Shown one piece after another: positions 46,879 to 53,298 of a stretch of DNA of 64,000 nucleotides. The position numbers were made by a program, and so were the translations under genes. Below the pieces are notes generated by a model. It saw nothing but the letters and a program-made list of their open reading frames with translations, had not been told where the DNA came from and searched no databases. Within the stretch, counting starts at the first letter, position 1; each line of letters starts with the position of its first letter. This DNA comes from Phytopseudomonas punonensis (GTDB lineage: Bacteria; Pseudomonadota; Gammaproteobacteria; Pseudomonadales; Pseudomonadaceae): the NCBI RefSeq assembly GCF_900142655.1, contig NZ_FRBQ01000004.1, forward strand, positions 186,001 through 250,000, read 5' to 3'.

Positions 46879-49013
46879 GTCGCACCTGCCAGTGCGGGAG
46901 CAGGTTGGCTCTTTTCCGCCCGCGCAGTGCTCGGCGCGCCGATCACCTTGATCGCCTGCAGGCTGTATTCCGGGGCCAGTTCGGTAAAGGACAGCACGGC
47001 CATCTCCAGTTCGTCACGAATGCACAGGCGCAGGATCCGGCGGCGTAGCTCCGGGTGCACCACCAGGGTCGGTTTGACCTGTTCGGGTAATTGCGCGCAT
47101 TCCTGGCGCAGCGCCTTGAGCAGGCCACGGGTGGCTTCCCGGGCGCGGATCTCACCGCGCCCGGTATCCTGCTGACGCGCCGCTTCCAGCAGCTGCGCCT
47201 CCAGGGCCGAGCCCAGCACGAAGGCCGCGATCACCCGCTGCGCATCGGCATGCTGGTGGCTGATCTGCCGCGCCAGGGCGCTACGCAGGTGGTCGCTGAA
47301 GCGCCCGACATCACCCTCGCGGCCGCCCCACTCGACCATCGCCTCGAGCAGCGCCCGCCGGTTGCGGATCGACACGCCCTCGGCGACCAGACGCCGCAGG
47401 GCGTCGGCGATGCGCTGCAGGGGCACGGCCCGCAGCGCTTCCTTTACCAGTTCGCCATGGCTTTCCTCCAGGTGCGCCAGCAACTGGCGGGTTTCCTGGA
47501 TACCGAGAAAGTCGCCGGCATAACGACGCAGCACCCGCGCCAGCACATCGCGCAGGATTTCATCGGGGCGCAGGTAGACGATCCCCGCATCGCTCAGCTC
47601 GGCCTGGTGTTCGCTGGCGATCCACAGGCCGGGGCGGCTGCCCAGGGGTGATGCGCGTTCCTCGCCGGTGATGTCGAGCAGTTGCAGGTGCACGGGGTCG
47701 TCCTTGAGCAGCACCTGAGCAGGGTTCAGTTCGCCCTGATCGACCGGCACGCCTTCCAGCTCGACACGGTAGCCAGCGGTCGAGCCGGCCATGTCGACGA
47801 CCACCGAAGGCATCGGAAACTCGATACCCAGCTCGTTGTGGAGGTCGTGGCAGAGCACCTCGAGGCGTTGCTTGAAGGGTTGCAGCGGCACCGCTTCGGC
47901 CAGCCCCGGGCCGATCGACAGCAGTACCCGGGTGTCCGCGGCAGCGGCCGGGGCGTCCTCCTGCTGCTGGGGCTCGGCGTCGACGGCCGCCTCCTCGACC
48001 ACCTCGGCAGTCGCGACCTCGGCTTGCGCCTCGCGCTGCTGGCGGCGGCGCAGCATCCAGGCGCACAACCCCAGCACAGCCGACAGGCCGAGAAACACCG
48101 GCGCCGGGAAACCGGGAATTAACGCCACGGCGGCGAGAATCAGCGCGGTCAGCGTCAGGGCACGCTGGCTGTTGCCCATCTGGCGAATGATCTCGGTGCC
48201 CAGGTCGACCTGCTCGGCCTCGTTGTTGACCCGGGTCACCACGGTGCCGGCGGCCACCGCGATCAGCAGCGCCGGGATCTGCGCGATCAGCCCGTCACCC
48301 ACGGTGAGCAGCGAGTAGGTGTGGCCGGCATCGGCGAACGACATGCCGCGCGACAGCATGCCGATCAGCAGGCCGCCGATCAGGTTGACGAAAAGGATCA
48401 CCAGGCCGGCGATGGCATCGCCCTTGACGAACTTCATCGAGCCGTCCATCGCGCCGAACAGTTGGCTCTCCCGCTGCAGATCGGAGCGCCTGCGGCGCGC
48501 TTCGTTGGCATCGATGTCGCCGTTGCGCAGGTCGTTGTCGATGCTCATCTGCTTGCCGGGCATGGCGTCCAGGCTGAAGCGCGCCGCCACCTCGGCGACC
48601 CGCTCGGCGCCCTTGGTGATGACCACGAACTGCGCCACGGTGATGATCAGGAAGATCACCAGGCCGACCACCACTTCGCCGGCGATGACGAATTTGCCGA
48701 AGGCCTCGATGATATGCCCCGCATCGCCGTGCAGCAGGATCAGCCGCGTGGTGCTGATCGACAGGGCCAGGCGGAACAGCGTGCTGAGCAGAATCAGCGC
48801 CGGCAGCGCGGACAGCTCCAGCGGCTTGCGAATGTAGAAGGCGACGATCAGTACCAGGATGCTCAGGGCGATGCTGATGCCGATCAGGGTGTCGACCAGA
48901 TAGGTCGGCAGCGGGATGATCATCATCACGATGGCCATCATCATGAAGGCGACCACCACCACCTCGGTGCGTTGCGCCGCCATGCCCGCCAGGGCGCTCA
49001 GGCGCCCCATCAT
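46875..49013 (-). CDS. sctV: Type III major export gate protein SctV
   Basis: 712 aa, full length. Eight predicted membrane helices in the first 320 residues with hallmark segments VDTLIGISIALSILVLIVAFYIRKPLELSALPALILLSTLFRLALSISTTRLIL and FVKGDAIAGLVILFVNLIGGLLIG. A large cytoplasmic domain (about 340-700) forms the nonameric ring. FHIPEP-family features include SMPSVVVDMAG-type and YLRPDEILRDVLARVLRRYAGDFLGIQETRQLL. The C-terminus ends with an AP/AG-rich tail. ATG lies in an overlap with the preceding TPR gene. Placed as in yscX-yscY-yscV. Confidence 0.97.
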   Translation of the reverse strand: MMGRLSALAGMAAQRTEVVVVAFMMMAIVMMIIPLPTYLVDTLIGISIALSILVLIVAFYIRKPLELSALPALILLSTLFRLALSISTTRLILLHGDAGHIIEAFGKFVIAGEVVVGLVIFLIITVAQFVVITKGAERVAEVAARFSLDAMPGKQMSIDNDLRNGDIDANEARRRRSDLQRESQLFGAMDGSMKFVKGDAIAGLVILFVNLIGGLLIGMLSRGMSFADAGHTYSLLTVGDGLIAQIPALLIAVAAGTVVTRVNNEAEQVDLGTEIIRQMGNSQRALTLTALILAAVALIPGFPAPVFLGLSAVLGLCAWMLRRRQQREAQAEVATAEVVEEAAVDAEPQQQEDAPAAAADTRVLLSIGPGLAEAVPLQPFKQRLEVLCHDLHNELGIEFPMPSVVVDMAGSTAGYRVELEGVPVDQGELNPAQVLLKDDPVHLQLLDITGEERASPLGSRPGLWIASEHQAELSDAGIVYLRPDEILRDVLARVLRRYAGDFLGIQETRQLLAHLEESHGELVKEALRAVPLQRIADALRRLVAEGVSIRNRRALLEAMVEWGGREGDVGRFSDHLRSALARQISHQHADAQRVIAAFVLGSALEAQLLEAARQQDTGRGEIRAREATRGLLKALRQECAQLPEQVKPTLVVHPELRRRILRLCIRDELEMAVLSFTELAPEYSLQAIKVIGAPSTARAEKSQPAPALAGAT

Positions 49014-49351
49014 GCTTCACGCTCCTGGCGCAGAACCCGGTAGCGGGCAAAGCAGGCACGCGCCTCGCCGTGCTGGCCGGCGCTCCACAGCGCCCGGCTG
49101 CGCAGCAGCAGCCAGGCCGCCGATTCGCCCTGCAACCCGTGCAGACAATCCAAGGTCTGCAAGGCCCGTTGTCCATCGCCATTGGCGGTAAAGGCGGCCG
49201 CCAGGCGCGCCAGCAACCGCGGATCATCGGGATTGAGCTGCACGGCCAGCAACAGCAGCACCAGTGCGCGCGGCCCCTGGCCAACCCGCAGATAGAGATC
49301 GCCCAGGCCCTGGAGCAGCTTGGCGGCATCGTGGTCGTCGCGCAGCATCAT
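49010..49351 (-). CDS. Small TPR protein, SctY-like chaperone
   Basis: 113 aa, cytoplasmic, three TPR-like repeats (AAKLLQGLGDLYLRVGQGPRALVLLLLAVQLNPDDPRLLARLAAAFTANGDGQRALQTLDCL; AAWLLLRSRALWSAGQHGEARACFARYRVL). Size, TPR fold and position between an X-like gene and sctV match YscY (114 aa), the chaperone for YscX. Rhizobial y4yS is another small TPR protein near rhcV and could be the closer relative. Overlaps both neighbours by 4 bp. Confidence 0.65.
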   Translation of the reverse strand: MMLRDDHDAAKLLQGLGDLYLRVGQGPRALVLLLLAVQLNPDDPRLLARLAAAFTANGDGQRALQTLDCLHGLQGESAAWLLLRSRALWSAGQHGEARACFARYRVLRQEREA

Positions 49352-49719
49352 GGCTCCACCTCGGTTTCGACACGCTGGCGATCCAGTGCCTGGCGGGTGT
49401 CGAGTTCTTCGCGCACCAAGCTCATGGCCAGGGCCCGGGTTTCACCGTCGAGCGGCAGCGACGGCAGGATGCGCTCGAGGATGTCTTCGAGAATTTCCGC
49501 CGGGCGCGAGCCTGCGAACACCCCGGGTTCGACGCCTGCGGTCAGCTCCAGGGCGTGCAGATCGTCCTGCACCGTTGGCAATGGCAGTGTGCGCGGCAGG
49601 CTGGGCTGGCGAACGGCGGGTGGCGCGGTGGGCGAAGCAGGGAACCGCTCACTCGGGCGAGCGCGAACGTCGGCGGCAGCATCCGACGGCGCCAGCGGAG
49701 CGCGTGAATCGATCTTCAT
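49348..49719 (-). CDS. Small helical protein, candidate SctX
   Basis: 123 aa. The first half is Pro/Ala-rich and looks disordered; the second half is helical (RPAEILEDILERILPSLPLDGETRALAMSLVREELDTRQALDRQRVE). YscX is 122 aa, lies directly before yscY and yscV, and has its conserved part at the C-terminus, so position and size favour SctX. I could not align the sequence to YscX with confidence. Its ribosome site (GGAGCACACCC) lies in the long inverted repeat that separates it from sctD. Confidence 0.5.
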   Translation of the reverse strand: MKIDSRAPLAPSDAAADVRARPSERFPASPTAPPAVRQPSLPRTLPLPTVQDDLHALELTAGVEPGVFAGSRPAEILEDILERILPSLPLDGETRALAMSLVREELDTRQALDRQRVETEVEP

Positions 49720-49720
49720 G

Positions 49721-49915
49721 CTGAGGGTGTGCTCCTATTCCAGCACGCGACGCGTTGCCGCGAGAAATCTCGCCAGGCTAGGCGGAGGACGCCGGTAATG
49801 GTTATTCCCTTGCCAAGTCCTCCAACAACGCATGGCGAGGTTTCCCGCGCAACCCGAAGGGCCGGGCCCGTTTTGGCGCGACGGTGCTGGAAGAGGAGCA
49901 CACCCTAACCCTCAG
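49721..49915. repeat. 195-bp palindromic element between sctD and sctX
   Basis: The left arm starts CTGAG-GGTGTGCTCCTATTCCAGCAC and the right arm, read on the minus strand, starts CTGAGGGTTAGGGTGTGCTCCTC then TTCCAGCAC. Over the 21 bp from GGTGTGCT to AGCAC there is a single mismatch. Inner parts also pair (TTGC-GCG-GAAA-CTCGCCA). It spans from one base before the sctX ATG to across the sctD stop codon. Confidence 0.75.
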
Positions 49916-50864
49916 GCACTGGCGAAGGCCCCAGCGTCAGTGCGAAGCGCTCGTCGCCCAGTGCCAGCACCACCTGGCCGTCCTCGATACGCTCGAGCTT
50001 CCAGCCGCCTTCCAGCGGAGCGCCGGGATACAAGCGGGCACCCGACGCATTGATCACGTAAGGGTTGTCGCCGAACCACACGGCCTGGAAATTGACCCGC
50101 GGCCGAGGGGCGCTTTCACGCACGCTGACATCGCCACGCAGTACGTACTGGCGTCCGTAACGACCGTCGAAATACTGTTGCAGGGCAAGCCAGTCCTGCT
50201 GCTGACCCGGCTGCAAGGTGCCACTGACGTGGACCTGGCCGGCGCTGGCGTCGAGCTTGAGATCGTTCAACCCGGCGGCCCCGGCCTGGCTGGCCAGATC
50301 GGCGCGGGCCATTTGCAGCGACGCCGCCGGGGGCGCCTCTGCAGGCTGCTCCTCGGCGAGAGTCAGGCGCTGCAGCGACTCCGGCTCGGTGCTGTGCATC
50401 GGCCCGTCGCGCAGCACCGCCAGGGCGCCGGCGCAGATGAACATGAACAATGCGGCAATCGCCCATTGCGTTTTGCCGTACCACACCGGGTTGGCCGCCT
50501 GGCCAGCCTGGGGCATGGCCAGACGCATGGTCGCCGTGCCGATGCGGATATCCACAGGCAGTCGGCCACGATAGCCGTGCCCGCGTGCGATGGCGGTTTC
50601 ACGCCCGTTGCGGATTACCCGCACGTCACCGCCGGTGGCCTCGACGCTAACGTGGCGGGCACTCAGACGTAGGGTCAGGTGACGCTCCGCCACCCCCGCA
50701 TCACGCAGCATCAGGTTGGCTGCAGCGCCACTGCCGATGCAGTACACCGCTTCATCCAGCGGCAGCGATACACCGCGATGGATGCCGGCGGTGACCTCCA
50801 GCCGAGGTAGATCGCCGCTGTTAAGCGAGGCGGAACTCGAGGCTATCGCAGTCATAGGACTCAC
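49905..50864 (-). CDS. sctD: Type III inner membrane ring protein SctD
   Basis: 319 aa. An FHA-like N-terminal domain (about 22-115, LEVTAGIHRGVSLPLDEAVYCIGSGAAANLMLRDAGVAERHLTLRL) precedes a membrane helix (about 134-155, WAIAALFMFICAGALAVL). Periplasmic ring domains follow (LQMARADLASQAGAAGLNDLKLDASAGQVHVSGTLQPGQ is a BON-like unit), plus a C-terminal domain. Fits YscD/HrpQ/RhcD, which makes the outer-facing inner-membrane ring around SctJ. The last codons lie in the palindromic element. Start is the ATG at 50864; a shorter start at 50855 (MTAIAS) is possible. Confidence 0.86.
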   Translation of the reverse strand: MSPMTAIASSSASLNSGDLPRLEVTAGIHRGVSLPLDEAVYCIGSGAAANLMLRDAGVAERHLTLRLSARHVSVEATGGDVRVIRNGRETAIARGHGYRGRLPVDIRIGTATMRLAMPQAGQAANPVWYGKTQWAIAALFMFICAGALAVLRDGPMHSTEPESLQRLTLAEEQPAEAPPAASLQMARADLASQAGAAGLNDLKLDASAGQVHVSGTLQPGQQQDWLALQQYFDGRYGRQYVLRGDVSVRESAPRPRVNFQAVWFGDNPYVINASGARLYPGAPLEGGWKLERIEDGQVVLALGDERFALTLGPSPVPEG

Positions 50865-50996
50865 CGGGGCTCAGGGATCACGCTATCGAGCGACGTATGC
50901 GACCAGAACGGCCAGACCACGCACTCGATGGAAAAGGTGCCGATAACGGCGCAGACACAGGTTGCAGGCGGCGCCAGGCACCGCCTGCAACCTGGG

Positions 50997-51158
50997 TCAG
51001 TTCTGCGGACGCTGTTTGGTCGCGTCAAGCTCGGCTTTCTTGGCCGTGGTGATCTCGGTGATCTTGGCGGATTTCTCGATCGCCATATCGAACACCGCGG
51101 ACATCTTGTCGATGGCAGCGTCTGCGCCGCCGCTGCTTACTGGAGGAGTCTCAGCCAT
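50997..51158 (-). CDS. 53-aa helical protein, candidate type III needle/early substrate
   Basis: 53 codons from an ATG at 51158 with GGAGATATCCC upstream, ending TGA at 50997. Sequence begins MAETPPVSSGGADAAIDKMS and ends AELDATKQRPQN. It is hydrophilic, without cysteine or signal peptide, with one long amphipathic helix (about 12-45). It is the first gene upstream of sctD with the T3SS iteron and hairpin ahead of it, so it may be strongly expressed. Rhizobial systems have small pilus proteins (NopA) near the SctD/SctV genes. I cannot match the sequence, so needle is inference. Confidence 0.62.
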   Translation of the reverse strand: MAETPPVSSGGADAAIDKMSAVFDMAIEKSAKITEITTAKKAELDATKQRPQN

Positions 51159-51220
51159 GGGATATCTCCGAAAATATCTAAAGGGTAATGAGCGGCATCA
51201 CCACCGGTGATCACCGGTTT

Positions 51221-51253
51221 CAGGAAAGCCACCTCGTCGAGCGGGCTTTCCTG
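51221..51253 (-). other. Hairpin in the leader of the sctD-side block
   Basis: CAGGAAAGCC and GGCTTTCCTG form a perfect 10-bp stem with a 13-base loop, 63 bp upstream of the 53-aa gene. No T-run follows on either strand. Could be an mRNA leader structure. Confidence 0.45.
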
Positions 51254-51290
51254 CAACGACTCGAAGACTAGAGAGCGATTGTCGGACGAT

Positions 51291-51320
51291 GTTGTTAAAG
51301 GTTGTTAAAGCTTGTTGAGG
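51291..51320. promoter_or_regulatory. Three 10-bp direct repeats, candidate regulator site
   Basis: GTTGTTAAAG, GTTGTTAAAG and CTTGTTGAGG follow each other without gaps. The first two give TTAAA-N5-TTAAA, the spacing bound by ToxR-type winged helices (TNAAA-N5-TNAAA). The site lies about 130-160 bp before the 53-aa gene and sctD. The rest of 51159-51584 holds a hairpin and the upstream region of the dipeptidase gene, but no other gene. Confidence 0.5.
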
Positions 51321-51584
51321 ATCGCTTAACGACCTGCCTACGACGCTGGCCGATGCGCCCCGGCGCCTGGTCGCACCTGGCAGCAGGTTGCGCCAGGCAT
51401 GGCCACGCAGGCCCGGGCCTGCGTGGCCACAGGCACATGCGGCCTTATCCGATCACGACCTCGCCTTGACGCTTTCGGCAATCCCCTCGTCGTTTTTGCA
51501 TCGGGTCGCCAGGGCGGTGAGGCATATGCTGCCCACAAAGCGCCAGCAGCGAATCTGGTGCAACCAATCAAGGGGAGTCGCCTG

Positions 51585-52562
51585 ATGAGCCCAGCCGAAT
51601 TACACGCCGACAGTATCGTCATCGACGGTCTGATCATCGCCAAATGGAACCGTGAACTCTTCGAAGACATGCGCAAGGGCGGCCTGACCGCCGCCAACTG
51701 CACCGTGTCGGTATGGGAAGGTTTCCAGGCCACCGTCAACAGTATCGCCGCCAGCCAGAAGCTGATTCGCGAGAACAGCGACCTGGTGATGCCGGTACGT
51801 ACCACCGCCGACATCCGCAAGGCCAAGGAGCTGGGCAAGACCGGCATCCTTTTCGGCTTCCAGAACGCCCATGCGTTCGAGGACCAGATCGGCTATGTGG
51901 AGATCTTCAAGCAGCTTGGCGTGGGCATCGTGCAGATGTGCTACAACACCCAGAACCTGGTCGGCACCGGCTGCTACGAACGTGACGGCGGCCTGTCCGG
52001 CTTCGGTCGCGAGATCGTCGCCGAGATGAACCGCGTGGGCATCATGTGCGACCTGTCCCACGTCGGCAGCAAGACCAGCGAGGAAGTCATCCTCGAATCC
52101 AAGAAGCCGGTCACCTATTCGCACTGCCTGCCTTCCGGCCTGAAAGAGCACCCGCGCAACAAGTCCGATGAAGAGCTGAAATTCATCGCCGACCACGGCG
52201 GCTTCGTCGGCGTGACCATGTTCGCCCCGTTCCTGGCCAAGGGCATCGATTCGACCATCGACGACTACGCCGAAGCCATCGAGTACGTGATGAACATCGT
52301 CGGTGAAGACGCCATCGGCATCGGCACCGACTTCACCCAGGGCCATGGCCAGGACTTCTTCGAGTACCTGACCCACGACAAGGGTTACGCCCGGCGCCTG
52401 ACCAGCTTCGGCAAGATCATCAACCCGCTGGGTATCCGTACCGTCGGCGAGTTCCCCAACCTCACCGAAACCCTGCTCAAACGCGGCCATTCCGAGAGCG
52501 TGGTGCGCAAGATCATGGGCGAGAACTGGGTAAGGGTACTGAAAGACGTCTGGGGCGAATAA
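51585..52562 (+). CDS. Renal-dipeptidase-family enzyme of the betaine cluster
   Basis: 325 aa. Membrane dipeptidase (peptidase M19) fold. Start at ATG 51585 (MSPAELHADSIVIDGL) with AGGGGAG upstream; the frame upstream is non-coding. Landmarks: ILFGFQNAH (metal region), VGIMCDLSHVGSKTS (His ligand), KPVTYSHCLPSGLKEHPRNKSDEEL and IGIGTDFTQGHG. The usual HxD of the N-terminus reads IDGLIIAKWN, so the first metal pair is altered. In P. aeruginosa the orthologous gene (PA5396) precedes the dgc genes; its substrate is uncertain. Confidence 0.85.
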   Translation: MSPAELHADSIVIDGLIIAKWNRELFEDMRKGGLTAANCTVSVWEGFQATVNSIAASQKLIRENSDLVMPVRTTADIRKAKELGKTGILFGFQNAHAFEDQIGYVEIFKQLGVGIVQMCYNTQNLVGTGCYERDGGLSGFGREIVAEMNRVGIMCDLSHVGSKTSEEVILESKKPVTYSHCLPSGLKEHPRNKSDEELKFIADHGGFVGVTMFAPFLAKGIDSTIDDYAEAIEYVMNIVGEDAIGIGTDFTQGHGQDFFEYLTHDKGYARRLTSFGKIINPLGIRTVGEFPNLTETLLKRGHSESVVRKIMGENWVRVLKDVWGE

Positions 52563-52583
52563 GCCTCTCCCAATCCAATTCTT

Positions 52584-52660
52584 GTAGGAGCGGCTTCAGC
52601 CGCGATCCGTCCCCAAGGGACGACGTGCCTTGAAGCTCGCGGCTAAAGCCGCTCCTACGG
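52584..52660. repeat. Pseudomonas REP pair
   Basis: TGTAGGAGCGGCTTCAGCCGCGA and, inverted, CTCGCGGCTAAAGCCGCTCCTACGG. This is the typical Pseudomonas REP palindrome, found here as an inverted pair between the dipeptidase gene and the DUF5943-like gene. Confidence 0.9.
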
Positions 52661-52683
52661 TTCAAACTCAGGAGTTTTCATAC

Positions 52684-53214
52684 ATGGCCACCCACGCCCC
52701 CGAAATGCCCATCCAGGTCGACGACGAAACCGGCGTATGGACCACCGACGCCCTGCCGATGCTGTACGTGCCGCGGCACTTCTTCGTCAACAACCACCGT
52801 GGCATCGAGGAAGTGCTCGGCGCCGACAAGTACGCCGAAATTCTCTACAAGGCCGGCTACAAGTCCGCCTGGCACTGGTGCGAGAAGGAAGCCGAATGCC
52901 ATGGCCTTGAAGGCGCCGCGGTGTTCGAGCACTACATGAAGCGCCTGTCGCAACGCGGCTGGGGCCTGTTCGAGATCCAGAAGCTGGACATCGACGCCGG
53001 CTACGCGGAAGTGAAGCTCAAGCACTCGGCCTTCGTGTACGTGTACGGCAAGGTCGGCCGCAAGGTGGATTACATGTTCACCGGCTGGTTCTCCGGTGCC
53101 ATCGACCAGATCCTGTCGGCCAAGGGCAGCAGCCTGCGTACCGTCACCGTGCAGGAATACGGCGGTTCCGAAGAAGGCCACGACGATGGCCTGTTCGTGA
53201 CTCGCCCGCTCTGA
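52684..53214 (+). CDS. DUF5943/4-vinyl-reductase-like protein upstream of dgcA
   Basis: 176 aa from the ATG at 52684 (MATHAPEMPIQVDDETG), with CAGGAG upstream. Sequence LGADKYAEILYKAGYKSAWHWCEKEAECHG, LDIDAGYAEVKLKHSAFVYVYGKVGRKVDYMFTGWFSGAIDQIL fits the V4R/4-vinyl reductase fold seen in DUF5943 proteins encoded next to dimethylglycine genes in pseudomonads (PA5397 position). Function is unknown; a small-molecule-binding helper for DgcA is possible. Confidence 0.85.
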   Translation: MATHAPEMPIQVDDETGVWTTDALPMLYVPRHFFVNNHRGIEEVLGADKYAEILYKAGYKSAWHWCEKEAECHGLEGAAVFEHYMKRLSQRGWGLFEIQKLDIDAGYAEVKLKHSAFVYVYGKVGRKVDYMFTGWFSGAIDQILSAKGSSLRTVTVQEYGGSEEGHDDGLFVTRPL

Positions 53215-53298
53215 ATAACAACAGGAGCGCCACTCGCTAGGCGCTCCACCCCGCGTTGACCGTGAACGCAGTGCAGACGCCGATTCGAGGAGAAGGTC

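Noticed and set aside
35397..51158. Flagellar rather than type III secretion genes.
   Set aside because: Secretin halves, the SctJ lipoprotein and SctD are present, and there are no hook, ring or flagellin genes.
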